A stretch of DNA of 64,000 bases, taken from Aquatica leii. Taxonomy: Eukaryota; Arthropoda; Insecta; Coleoptera; Lampyridae. Location: NCBI GenBank assembly GCA_035610365.1, contig CM069435.1, positions 91,359,389-91,423,388 of the forward strand, written 5' to 3'. The notes below the pieces were generated by a model. That model was not told the origin of the DNA. It saw only the letters and a program-made list of their open reading frames with translations, and did no database searches. The translations under genes were made by a program, and so were the position numbers. Below, in pieces: positions 12,101 to 25,000 of this stretch (positions within the stretch are counted from its first letter, which is position 1; each line of letters starts with the position of its first letter).

Positions 12101-13160
12101 TGTTTATGATTATAAGCGACTTTCGGCTTAGACCGCGTCGTAGTTAAACACCTAGACTTAGGCTTGGTCGTAGTCTCTTCTTGAGAGCCAAAACAAGAAG
12201 TAGAACTTGGCTTTTGTCGTATTGTCGTTCGTGAACCCAAACAAACTGAGGTTTTGCAAGACATTGCAGTTTGCATCTTCAAAGTGGAAAACGTCAATAT
12301 TTATACCAATAGCGATTAGCGTGATTAACGGACCTTATTTTTCCGTTACCGCTTGACTGACTTTGTTATTACTCGGAGTAAATTTTTATGTCCTTTTCAA
12401 AAAGATTGATCTTTGTCTTAGAGGATATAATACTGGTAGCCAAGATTTGCTGAGTCTTAAACCGTCGTTTCGGTTCATATTACATGTTGTTTTTCTATTT
12501 CCACAGCTTCGCGGATTAGTCTGGGAAAGTAGAAAGCAGTTCTAGCCAACACTTCAGTTTGGTCAAAGTTCAGCATGTGTCCTTGGTTCCACACGGATTC
12601 TGCCAGTGCTGATTTAGTAACTCTTCGGTGTTTGCAGTCAGCCATATGTTCTTTTACTCTAACTTCAATAGAGCGTTCCGTCTGTCCTATATAACTTGAT
12701 CCACAGGAACAAGGAATTTTGTAAACTCCGGGATGTTTTAGAGCCCCTTGTTTATCTTTAGCAGATATAAACCAGGTGTTCAGGGTATCCTTAGTCGTAA
12801 AGAGAGTTTTAATATTATGTTTCTTTAGCACCCTGCTTATTTTGTCTGTCGAACCCATACAGTATGGTAAATAAGCGGTGCTAGTTGGAAGTGATAAGTC
12901 TTCTTTAACTTTTGGATTTATTGCTCTTTTCTATGCGTTTTGGATCTCTTTGAACCCGTATCCATTTCGTTGTAAGGACTCCAACAGTGTTTCCTTTTGT
13001 AGATTTTTATTATCTGACACACGTATAGCTCTTTTGGCTAAAGTATGCAAAACAGTATTCTTCTGTACTAGATGGTGGTGAGATTCGGCGTTTAAGTATT
13101 AAGTTTTAAGTTTCTATTAGTGTGCGTTTAAGCCGAAAGTCGCTTATAATCATAAACATA
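12099..13160 (-). mobile_element. 5'-truncated Penelope-like element with terminal inverted repeats
   Basis: A 32-bp sequence at 12099-12130 (TATGTTTATGATTATAAGCG, then ACTTTCGGCTTA) is repeated inverted at 13129-13160. Between them the minus strand encodes the C-terminal part of a Penelope-like protein with its GIY-YIG endonuclease; the reverse transcriptase is missing. It sits inside the last unit of the 155-bp tandem repeat: a CCGC...AGTTCTATG block of that repeat is present on both sides, so the insertion either duplicated roughly 40 bp of target or fell between two repeat units. Confidence 0.8.
12386..13077 (-). pseudogene. Penelope-like GIY-YIG endonuclease, C-terminal fragment
   Basis: Minus-strand translation starts within the linker after the reverse transcriptase (HTLAKRAIRVSDNKNLQKET), is hit by one in-frame TAG near 12950, then runs open from 12858 to 12475. 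The GIY-YIG core is GVYKIPCSCGSSYIGQTERS, followed by the conserved arginine and KEH (VRVKEHMADC). In canonical GIY-YIG nucleases the motif tyrosines, a downstream arginine and a glutamate are functional; GVYKIPC and YIGQT preserve the tyrosines. Near 12480 the frame shifts, and the tail NRNDGLRLSKSWLPVLYPLR continues to a stop at 12386-12388. It is a nicking endonuclease module for target-primed integration, now broken. Confidence 0.85.
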
Positions 13161-13464
13161 AAAACCGCGAAAGCTTAAGACTTTATATAAGAGTTCTATG
13201 CTTTAAAAACATTTTCACAAAATGACATTTTTGAAAGTACACTGCAGAAACTACATAATACTTTCCGGGATCATCGGTAACCGAAGTTTCTGATCACCGG
13301 CACCTAGAGGTACCAAAGAAACAATCGACTAAAAGAAACTGGGAAAAAAATTGTTATTGATTTACCTCTTTTTGTTGATTTTAACGGCTATTCTCTCTTG
13401 TGGGAAATAAATATATTGTTAAAAGTTGTGTTTTGCCAATTTCTTCTTTTAGTGATCGGCAGAT

Positions 13465-15403
13465 TGTTACGTGCATAAATTTAAATAATGCACTACCTTG
13501 TATATTGGTTTCCTTAAAAATTACTTTTCTGTTTCTCGACGTCATCTATCGGGCTCGTTGGTCTCTTCGTATTGAGTAGACGATATCCGGTGAGATACGG
13601 GCATTTTGACTTTAACATCGTTCACGATATAACATATGTCTGCGTAAATTAAAAATTGTTTTCATAAAACATCCACGTGTTGTGACACGATGGGTAATAA
13701 AAGTATTCTTATTTAACTAATTTAATCCACGCAGGGTAAGTGGCTTTTATTCTTTTTTTGATTAAAGGTAATTTTTATGTCTTTTCGTTAGCGCCATGTG
13801 CTACCTCCTAAGTATGGGTGTTCTTGTCTGAGTTTAAAATCTACAAGGGAAAATTATAATCAGAAGCTGTAGACCTAAGAACGCTGCGATACAAGGGCAG
13901 AATTTCTATGCGGAGGCAATTATTACCGTTAATTATTTCTTCTTCTTGTTCGGAAGAGCCTAAGTACCGGACACGATTGAATTTCTCTTCGGAGGCAATA
14001 AATTAATACCATCGTAGACAAAAAGACATTGTAACAGCATACGATAAGTTTCGGTTCTATTACTTTCTTTTAAATGTTTCTTTTACCTGTTGTAGTTTTG
14101 TGAGTCGCCAGGTAGACACGATTATTTTCAGGAAGTTTGATTACAGGAAGCCAGTAGGAAAACGTTTTCTGAAGCAACCCCTGAAGCAAGTCAATTTTTT
14201 GATGATAATTATTCGCTGTCGCTACTGTGCTACTCATGAATAACTATATTTACTAATCGTGTCGAAACATTCGAATTAATTTGTTTCTTATTATTGTTAC
14301 TCAATTACTTTAAGTGACTTACTATCGCATGCTGAATACGTTAACTGTCAATTATTATTAATGTAATTTACTTACAAAGATTTTGTATATGTTCTGATGG
14401 TTACACCTTTGTTTTAAGTGTAGTGTAAGTTGCCGATACTTCTGATATTTTAGTACCTGCTTATATTTGTACTTGGACTAAATTTAATCGCTGTGATACT
14501 ATCAACTTATCTTATAATTGTTATTGATTCAAATTTTAATCTATTCATCATTCTAAAGTAATTAAAGTGCAATTGTTGTTAACGATTTAGTTTCTTTCTT
14601 CGTTTCCTCCAGCTTTACGAACCTTAACAATTTTGTACAAGCTTCGAACCTCCTGTGCTGATCTAGCAGGAGCTATTTTTGCAAAGAACAAAAGATCTGG
14701 CGCCCTTTAAAATAAAGTCACTTGAACCTCCCCTCTCTCCGACAGGTATGGTTTCAATTTTACAGTGAGTTGGCCGTGCAGGTTCGTAAATTACTAGAAG
14801 TTTGTAGCCAATTTTGGCGCCCAACGTGGGGCTGTCACAATGCCTTTTTGTCTACGATGGTATTAATTTATTGCTTCCGAAGAGAAATTCAATCGTGTCC
14901 GGTACTTAGGCTCTTCCGAACAAGAAGAAGAAATAATTAACGGTAATAATTGCCTCCGCATAGAAATTCTGCCCTTGTATCGCAGCGTTCTTAGGTCTAC
15001 AGCTTCTGATTATAATTTTCCCTTGTAGATTTTAAACTCAGACAAAAACACCCATACTTAGGAGGTAGCACATGGCGCTATCGAAAAAACATAAAAATTA
15101 CCTTTAATCAAAAAAAGAATAAAAGCCACTTACCCTGCGTAGATTAAATTAGTTAAATAAGAATACTTTTATTACCCATCGTGTCACAACACGTGGATCT
15201 TCAAGAAAACGATTTTTAATTCACGCAGACATATGTTATATCGTGAACGATGTTAAAGTCAAACTGCCCGTATCTCACCGGATATCGTCTACTCAATACG
15301 AAGAGACCAACGAGCTTGATAGATGGCGTCGAGAAACAGAAAAGTAATTTTTAATGAAACCAATATACAGGGTAGTGCATTATTTAAATTTATGCACGTA
15401 ACA
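13465..15403. mobile_element. Composite element with two inverted 571-bp LTR-like arms
   Basis: The segment 13465-14036 returns as its reverse complement at 14833-15403. Each arm begins TG and ends CA (TGTTACG...TGTAACA, and TGTCACA...CGTAACA), as LTRs do, but the two face each other. AGAT lies immediately outside both ends (13461-13464 and 15404-15407), like a 4-bp target duplication around the whole 1.94-kb unit. The 0.8-kb spacer has no long reading frame but holds a primer-binding site touching the right arm. Options are an LTR element rearranged by recombination or self-integration, or a DNA transposon with long inverted repeats. I saw no arm-length copy elsewhere in the window. Confidence 0.8.
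14815..14832 (+). other. tRNA-Lys-type primer-binding site
   Basis: TGGCGCCCAACGTGGGGC is the exact 18-base complement of the 3' end (with CCA) of the conserved animal tRNA-Lys(CUU), used by many LTR retroelements to prime minus-strand DNA synthesis. It is oriented for an element reading rightward, yet the sequence starting at its very next base is the right inverted arm, not an internal region. The tRNA identity is from memory of the tRNA-Lys sequence. Confidence 0.65.
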
Positions 15404-15867
15404 AGATTTAAACAAAGTACTATTTACTTGTTTTAGCGCCTTTTTAATTTAGTGTAAGATTAGCACACCGAGACTTGCAATCCGCTTGCCGTTACAATTG
15501 AGCTAGTCGTTTGCTTTTAAGTTGCAAGAAAATTCCCGTAACAATCTTTTTGATATGAATCGAACAAAATAATTAATTACAATTTTTGGATAGGTTAGGT
15601 TTGAACATGCTTACCCGGCAACACTTATTTATAATTTATCACACTTCTGTAACCATAACCATAACTGAAAGTTATCAAATTATTTTTGTGTTATTTTTAA
15701 TTATTTATAATTTGAACATCATCAAAAGCTTTGTAAAATAAAATATACAAAAAAATTCTTAATTTAAAAAGATCACTATAACAAAAGTATCATTTTTTGT
15801 ATCTTGACTTAATTGAGACATTTTTCTATTTGCAAAAAAATACTAAAAAAATGCTTTTTTGTTTCAG

Positions 15868-16038
15868 GATATTCCTTTTCATGTCAGCACATTAACATTT
15901 TTATTAATCGCTTGGGATCGATATAGAAATGTCCGTAATCTTCGAGTACCAGCAGGTGTTTGCATACTAGGGACTTGGTTTGCAGCGTCTTATCTTGTAA
16001 TACCATATCTAATTTACGTCACGTACGTTGATCTAGAA
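15868..16038 (+). CDS. GPCR exon A: end of TM3, DRY, TM4
   Basis: The acceptor TTTTTTGTTTCAG ends at 15867 and the donor GTAAGT starts at 16039. The 171 nt are 57 whole codons (phase 0 at both ends). It encodes HVSTLTFLLIAWDRYRNVR and then TM4. As it begins inside TM3, at least one coding exon must lie upstream. Confidence 0.9.
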
Positions 16039-19000
16039 GTAAGTATGTCTTCATTTTTTATGTAATTGTCAAAAACCTTCTTTCTAGAATAATTTTTTTT
16101 AAATTGTGTTATTAATTTCCAATAGCAAAGATATGTAACTTTTCATTTTGCTTATTATAGTTTCCCAGACAGTTGCAATCTAATTCAATCTCGAAAAACA
16201 TTAACATCTGGTAGTGTCGCGGTTTCTTTATATTTAAAATAACTGTTTGCTGTATAACGACGTGTTTAATCTTTCGTAAAACATAACCAAATATTTCCGT
16301 ATGGTTATGGATGGAAAGTTAGATTTTCATTCCCGTAATTTATCTTCGCTCTGTAGCGGATCGCACCAATTTATTGTAGCAATTTTAAGTGCTCTGTCAT
16401 CTACCTCGTATAGTTACTGTGGCTAACCAGGAAAACACGTCTTCCAAATATCATAATTAGAACCAGGCATTTAAAGTTACATTTATACCGTTTGTTTTGC
16501 TATTAACTGCAAAACTGCTTTGACTAAATACTTAAGTTTGTGAATTATCGCCTATTACGAATTAAGGTTTTTTTTATTATTATAACTATTTAAGTTTCGT
16601 TATTTGATTTAATTAGTTTAGCGGGCCCAAAAACCTTTGAATTGAATTTAATTGTATTTTTAGTATAATTTTTAAGCAGTTTACGTTTCAATATAATTAA
16701 AATAATTTTTTTTAGCAAAATTTTGTAATGGATTGTTTTATTATGAGTAGATTTTGTGTGTGAAATTTTATTTGTTTATTTTATTTTTATTTATTTTGTT
16801 TCTTCTATATAATAAATGTTAAATTGTTCAAATGTAACGGAGCTTTTAATCAATTAACCTGTTCGTGAGTAAATTTTTTTGTTTTGTTTTGTTTAAGAAT
16901 CTAGTGACTACACACTGAAAGGTGAGTTCCAATAGTGTGTACATCCCATGACGTGTTTTCTGGTTGGTAAAATCCAGAAGCTTATTTAAGTTATTAACGT
17001 TTCTGGCACTTTTTTGATGTTGACTTTAGATTTTACATTTGAGTTTTTCCAAACAGTTTCTAATTTTCAAATATAATCCACGACCGTTACCACACTCCGG
17101 CAAATACTTTGTTTAAGTTACCAATCTAAGACAGTTTTCTTTTTAACATCTTTAGCGTATAACAAGTTACATTACAAGACAGTAAGTAAATGCGTAAAAT
17201 GGTTGATTAAAGACTAAGAGCCAACAAGCATAACAGAGAAAGATCATGGACGCGCTGAATAAATGATGTTAAAAGAGTAACTACCAATTGGCAACAGACA
17301 ACGCAAAGCAGAGTTAGAAATTAATGAAAAAAACCTATGTTGAACAGTGCTGCTTTGACCTTTTTGATTTGCTTTGATGGAGTGCTCGATATAATGATAA
17401 AATTAGAAGATTCAAACGTAGATGTCAATGCTAGAGCAGATATTTGTAGAGTGTTTCTTAAAACCAAGATGCTGGAATATACAAGCGTAAGAACTAATGT
17501 TGGAGGATTCGTATATGATGTAATTGACACAAATAAAGTGTTACCAGATTCAAACGCAGGTACTGATGCCGTAGGATATGACTGTGATAAATTTGGCGCA
17601 GTCGAAAAGCTAGCAGATGCGATTGTGGGTACCAATACCGGAGGGTAAACTCGTGGTGTATTTGTCACAGCTAGAAATTAGTGTAAACATAGGTATAGAA
17701 GCTGATGGATCTTGTGATTTGAAGCAGTCTTGAACAATCACTTCACTGTTAAGTATTTCAACTGGTAGAAAATCCTTTCTTAAAAATTGTTGGGATTTAG
17801 TGGAAATATAGCTGTTGCTTGGAATCTTGATACTTCCTTATTGATTGATGCCAATAAAAATGACGTAATTTTTCTGCATACCGAGTTTTTAAAAATTAAT
17901 AACATTTTTCTGTAAGCTGTTTTAACAATCCCAAGAATGTGATATCTAATGGCTGCATACGGTGCGAGGTATGCGGAGGCAGGTAGTACGGTTATTCAAA
18001 ATAAGTAAAACTGGTTGTTTCGGTGTAGGCTTCGTGTGTGTAGTGAAATGTTGTAGCCATTTCAGAAACAGATTTTCATTTGTTCTTCCATTGTCTAAAC
18101 ATTTGTAAGTTGCCCTAGCTGAATCATTTTTTTCCAGATATAGAACCATTTTCTTTCGTAGGAAAATAAACATTCCATTCCATCGGTGGAACGAATCTAT
18201 GGGCAGCACTCATTGCAAAAAACATTGTGATATATTTGCTTCGTTCTTAATGATAGTAGCTTGAGTTTCTTTTGAGAAACTATTTTAACCATGTAACCGG
18301 CGTTTAAATTTGGTCGTAATTCTTTTGTAAAAGACACCGTATTCAGATCTATTGGACTAAATTTTCTTTTATTTTAGCGATTGATTAGTTCTGTGTAAGC
18401 ATCGAAAACGTTTTACTCGTTATTTTATTACGTTTGATTTAAGTTTATTTGTATTTAACAGTTATTTCACAATTATTGTTGGTTTTTTTTAAACGCATAA
18501 AGTTCCGTGGTTTTGATTTTGATTTAGTGTTTTTACTTCTGGTTATCTCATTAGAATAACAACTCTATCTAATTTGCGATTTCCTTTTTGGAATGTAATT
18601 TGATCAATTTTCTTAGTATCTATACTTTTGTTTATGTTGAGTTCGTTTACGAGCGCGATTTGGACCATTTGATAATTTAACAGAGTAAGCATTTTCCGTG
18701 AGAAGATTCTCTTTCTTTCGAGTGCGTACGTGACATGACGCGTGTGGTAAAAATATTTTTCATCTTTGTTAATTTACTGTGTTTAGTGTTCCATCTTTTA
18801 CAAAGATTTTACGGCGCAGGTTTATTGAATTAAGTGGGATTACGAGGTGTTATAAGGAGTAAAATTTTGATTTTGGGGGAGATCTTTTTTGTCGCAATTA
18901 AGAATACCGGGTACCGTGATGTAGTCAATTGTTCGGGGTGTTTTACCCTACCGTTATGCAATACCGCGGAAGTTAAATAAATGGTACCGTGAAAGTTAAG

Positions 19001-22000
19001 TGGTGTGGTGGAAATATTGGTTTTCCAAATTCGTAATTTTACGGTTTAATGAACTTCATGGTATCCATAATAAAGCTCAAGTTTGAGTTGGATTTGTTTT
19101 TTTTTTGATGTGTTGTGTTAAGAATGCAGTCTTCGCTTTTGTGCGGATTTCAATTCAGTATTAAAATAAATCTTCCGCCGTCATACCATTGTTTGGGGGT
19201 CCCACCGAACCTTCAATCGACTACAGAACACCTAGACCGTCCCGGGGTCGATCTAAACTCGAAAGCTTCTGGAACGCTGTGCCCAGCAGTTTACCTGGAG
19301 TATACGATTGAGTCGAGGTATTTATTGAATTTGATATTATCGTGAAGTGAACCGGGATCGATATAATTTAAAAGCTTTGATTTGAGCCGACTTAGTTACG
19401 GCTAATTTTAAATATTTCAAGAAACACTTGAAGGTGTTAAGTTTGCGTGAGTTTTTAATTAATTTGGTTCTGTGTGTTGTAAAAGTAAGCCGTACTCGTG
19501 CATAAAAGATAATGTAACGAAATGTAACATGTAATTTTTTTTTTAACGCTGAGTTCGAAACCAAAGTTTCGGACGTCTATTTTATGACTTTTGTATTTTT
19601 TTTGTTTTGTTAAATTTACGGATTCAGTTATGCGGACAAGGCCTTGAATTTTGTTTTTATTTTTTTTTTGAACAAGTTAACTCTTTATTTTTTTTTAAAT
19701 ATTAATTTTTATATTCAGTTTGTGAATTTTTGTCTTGTTTATTATTATTTCTTGTATTATTTTTATTCAAGTTGGTTTGATACCTATTTATTTTATTATT
19801 TTATTAAGTCAATAAATGTTAAATTGTTAAACTGTCAAGAGCTTTTACTCATTCAGCCGCGGCGTACGTAAATTTCTAAAGTACATTTCAGAGTTTAGCT
19901 AGTTACAACTCGAGGTAAATCCAGGGGTTGTAATCAACAAGATGAGCTTCTGGGTTATCAGGGGTCCAGAAGCTATTATCATCGTGTCCTTGATTGGCGC
20001 CCTAACCGATTTTGAGTTTTTAACCATTTTATTTCGATTTTAATGTCAATCTCGTTTCCAAGTAATCACGGATTTAAAATATAACCTACCCCGTCTCCAC
20101 TGAGCAGCGGCACAACATCGTTTATGTTACCTCATTTCAGGCAGTGACATTGTTCCAACTTTTGCATGTAACAACCAGTCACGACATGCCACTTTTGCGG
20201 TTCTATCAAAATTGTGTTTAATTTGATGGGCTTCTGCATATTGGTAAGCAATTTTTTTGATGTGTCAAATGTTTCACTTGACTTGCCAGGTCGACTTTCA
20301 TTTTATTCCTAAAGACAGGTAAGCGCCTAAAACGTGATTCGTGAAACTAGATAATATTTTATTCATGTTTTTTGCGGCTGGTCTCATAGATTTGTCTTAG
20401 TTTATTAGAGCTTCTGCTCTGGAAAGTGTGTCAAAAAAACTACTGAACTTTACTTTTAGTCTTAGGACGCGTTTTCGGTATCTAAAATATATAATCTCGC
20501 TGGATATTATGTAAAAAGTGACATGACCATAACTTGGCAGAGCTCGGCGCAGATTAAACGGGCATTTGAGCGAGAACTAGAGACGCATACTGCGTTCTTA
20601 AATTCATGGTGTTTGCGGCTGTGACCGTTTTAGTTTATTTGTTATTGTGGTGACTAGTATTGCTCGCTGGCTCTTATCACTATTAATAAAAGTGTATATG
20701 CGAACAGTTTATTTTAACACTTTTTAGAACAGATCACACTTTTTTAATAGCAACGAATACATAATCGTTTTGGTCAACAATAATTAACTGCTGATATTTT
20801 TATCAACCTATGCAGCACCACTTTCCATTGCAATGGTGGATGTTTTATCAACTGTAACGATTATTTTTAATTTAAATTTTGTGTTTGAATTGGATTCCAC
20901 GTGTTATCCGCACCCTATCATTAATGAGCTACTATACATCTATCATTTGTTGAAGTGAAAAAAAATAAAAACTCTAAAACACTCTGTACAACGTAGCTAA
21001 CTACAATATACGCGCTTCTTGCTAAAGTAAGAAGTTGTTGTTTCTCCTTTAAGCGACAAAATTTTATGTGTGTATTTTTGTTCAACTTGTAATCAACAAA
21101 TAAAAGCGTATTAATACTGCAATTCATTTTCTTTAAAATAGTAATAAACTCATCATCATTTTGTTACGTTTTACAGACCATTCTAATATTTTATACATCA
21201 ATTTGCACGTAACAGTATTACATTGGCTGACAGATAACATTTGTATGGTTTTATGCGAAGTTATTTGAAATTTATTTTTGAAATTCTGAAGACATATGAG
21301 AGCGATGATAATTTCAACAAGTAAGTACAAAGAAAAATCTGCATAAATTAACCTTGGTAACAATCATATATCTAGATCGTTCGTATTTACGATTGACACT
21401 TTAAAACAACTTATGAACTATTTAACTTACGGTTATAATGAGATGCAATTAGCTAATGGTATATCTAAAACATCTCCCTAAAATTGTTAAAAATGTAACT
21501 AATAGATGTATAATGGTTTCATAAGTAAGCTGCGAATAGTTCATCTGATGGTTAATATACACATAATGCGCCAAGCTTTCAAAGAACTTTTTTACTGATA
21601 AAATTAACGGCCTATCTATCAAATATTATTATCTAACAAATATATATTATAAGCCTTATTTATTTAATTCTAGCATCCGTGCACGTTCTAATTATCGACC
21701 TAAAGGAAGAACTAATTGAGTAATATTTAGCAATTTTTTGAGATAACAGGCACATGGAGTTGACCAAACTTACTGTGATAATACAAAAAACATTAAATCA
21801 CGTCGTAAAATAATAATTAATTCTTCGAATTTTTCACATGTAACACATCAAAATCGTAATTGATTTACACATTAATAGCATAGATGTTCCAAGACACTTA
21901 AAATGTAGATAAGACTGAACATTGCGTTAGCAAACGTGCAGTTTGTTTAATGTGAACAAAACGGTGATTGAATTTGGGAGCAAATCACCTAGTACATGAC

Positions 22001-25000
22001 GTTTACGACGGGGCGAAATTCCTACATTGCATGAAACCATACCAAGGTTTTTTAGCATAACAAATTTTGCACTTGATACAAGTTACAGGGTTTCTTACAA
22101 ACACATATTTTATCGATTTATATAAATGTGTGATAATATTAAACTATTGTCTTTTGTTTTAGAAACATTTAAAAAGTTTTAGTGGAGTCGGTGTCTGTAT
22201 AGTAAATTTAACTGCTAGTATTCAGAATTATGTTCGCGGAATTTTTCTATTCATGTGAGTATTAATTGCTTATTAGTGTTTTTAAACTTAAGTAAAGTAA
22301 ATACGTTTGTATTACAATATGTGTATTGTTATATATTGCGCATAAACATTTAAATAATAAAGCACTAAAGCTAAGATTCGTATATAAAACTACAACATTT
22401 CCAAAACGCTACAAAAGAGGATATTTTTTCGTGTTATTTATAGTATGTTTTCTTTAATTTTAATTTTGATTGCTTCAAATATTTTTACTAACAAATTTTT
22501 TTTATGTTTAGATTTGAACAGAAATTGTAGAATTTTATGCTATGTATGCATTTTCTTTTTATATAATTTACATTTTTATTTAAAAGTACTCACTCACTCA
22601 ACTAAAACATAAACCATAAAAATTGAAAACTTATAGCTTTGTTCAGAGGTTGGTCTTGGCTTCGTTACTATTTAGTTTGCAGATACACAATATAACTAAT
22701 TACAAAAACTTGTATTTATCATCAGTGTAGAAGGATTTGCTCATCGATACAGATATTTTAGTTTATGATTTTTGACGATATAAATCTGCACCTGAAAAAC
22801 AAAAACATTCAATTTTGACCTAAATAGTAACTGATAATGTAATACTCAACGCTTAAACTATTTTACTATTTATCTAACTTGAGAGCTAAACTTACATAAG
22901 ATCTTGAAACAATATCTAATCAAAGCTAATTGAGATTTGCTGGACCGAACGGAGTTCCTGGTAATGTTTTTGCAAAATGTCAAAGAATTGTCATTAAAAA
23001 TCTGTTCAATTATCTATTCAAAAACGGAAAATTCCGAACGAATTTAAGAAAACCACAGTAGTATTTATTCTTAAAAAACACTAAAAGATTACAAACAAAT
23101 CTGCATGATAATTTTTGTTTTGCAAAGTTACTCAAAAAGATTATAGCCACGAGACTAAGTGCAAACATATCAAAACATCAATACAGAAAAGTCAAAAATA
23201 GAACCATAGACTAAAACACCCGCGTCACAACATTTACATTTAACCTCTTATCTCGTACGACGCTATTTTACTAATGCCTAAACCATAAAATGGTGAAGGA
23301 CAGTGGCGTAACCAAAAACAAGATATAAAAAAAAGTTTACATACTGGTACCTTCGTTGAAAAAAACGAGTTTAATAAAATTAAAAGACCAGTTATAGTCG
23401 ACACGTAATATAAACAGAAAGTACTATTATATTTAATATAATTAAAGGAGAAAATTACCAAATGGTAAAAAATAAAATAAAAACATAGGTAACGTACCTC
23501 AGGGATTCGTGCTCGGTCTGTTTTTTTAGAACATTTTACAAAAAAAAAGTTTTGGTAAGAATACAAATAGTGGAAATTGTAAACGACTTTACAGTTACAT
23601 CGACACACAGAAAGTATGAAAAAAAGATTCAAAACATCGATCAATTATCAAGTAATACTCATAGAAATACTACATACAGAAAGTAAACTGATTCACAAAG
23701 AAATCAAAGTAGTCTTAATAGCAGCACGAAGAAAATTGTTATCAAGTCACGTCACCGCAGGTGCAGTAACGTTCATTTTGCCACGTGTACTCTTATTTAA
23801 AACAGAAATTCGACAGATAAACTAAGCCACAAACGGTGGCACAATGGCAAAACTCGTGAACCAGAAAATTAATCACATACGTTAGACAATGGTACTAGAG
23901 AAAGCATAGTGATACGTCATACTATCTTACCCAATTCTTAAGTGGGCATAGAAATAAAAAACATCTTCATAAAAAAAGAAGATACATGTCAAGACTGCGC
24001 AGCGAAGAAAATAACCCGGGTCACGTTCCCCTTAACTGCAACAGATGGGTGACTGAAAGACGGAAACTAACTTTTATATTGCACATAGATAACAATGCAG
24101 ACAACATTGGTCTTATACTGGATGATATAAAAATCTATCTACAACAGTATTACTGACTTTTCAACATTTTTATTTTTTTGGGCGGTAGACGAATGTCAAA
24201 AGTGATGCTAATGGATTTCTTCTCCTAAAAGTTTTGTTGAAGAATGGTTACACCAATATGTTTGACATTGTGCTAAACTAAACAATGTGTATAATATCAG
24301 AGCACTCTTATTTAGGAGTCTAATGATGTTTTTGAAAACTTGAGTTTTTTGATACACAGTTTTACTAACAGACTTAAATACAATCTTGATTTAACAAAAC
24401 TGTTACAACACTATAAAAAGAAACGTGATCTGTTAATGCTTCTATTTATTGAGCCAATATCTTTGTACAGAATACTCCACTTGGTAACAAGTTGTCTTGC
24501 AGAGACTATACTACAGAATTTGCATAAGTTATGTAGAAAATTAAATACTTACATAAATTACATAGATTTATATCCTATAAAACTTTCAATAGAGTGTGAT
24601 TGTAAAGCTTTTTAACTAGCAATTAAGCACATAGTTTCTAACCGTTTAACCCAAATGTACGAGAACTTAACCTTCCGATTACCATTGAGGTCTTTTTTAA
24701 CCCCAGACGTGTTGTTTTTGTTGTCTTTTCTTAAATTTTTTTTACAACTGTCCCAATATTTTTTAGCTGAGTTTCTTTCAACAATGTTTAATAATATAAC
24801 AAATTTTTCAATTGTTATTTGTTTTGCGACGTAAAAAAAATATTGTCGTTGGGGTCATATTTGAGCCCACTTGGTAACCTACTTTCTAAAAAGTAATTCT
24901 AATATTTTGTCTGCATTTGTCATCTAATCTGCTTGTTTCAACGTGTTTCAACGTGTTATTCGTCTGAATCATGATTACTACCATTTCGTCTTTAGTCATT

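Larger units (their letters stand above)
16039..22162 (+). other. GPCR intron 1 (6.1 kb), transposon remnants
   Basis: It holds two diverged leader/LTR-like repeats (about 16.8 and 19.8 kb) and a minus-strand pogo/Tigger transposase fragment (about 17.95 kb). From about 20200 to 22160 I see AT-rich sequence with no recognisable gene or repeat. Confidence 0.6.

Noticed and set aside
17321-17668. Overlapping open frames on both strands (103 and 115 codons)
   Set aside because: Neither translation resembles a known family; being open on both strands gives no way to choose, and it lies between repeats in an intron.
23240-23644. 134-codon minus-strand frame
   Set aside because: Antisense of the decayed reverse transcriptase; cysteine/phenylalanine-rich with no domain.
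24340-24615. 91-codon plus-strand frame before the piggyBac
   Set aside because: No recognisable domain, no splice signals in phase with the receptor, AT-rich codons only.
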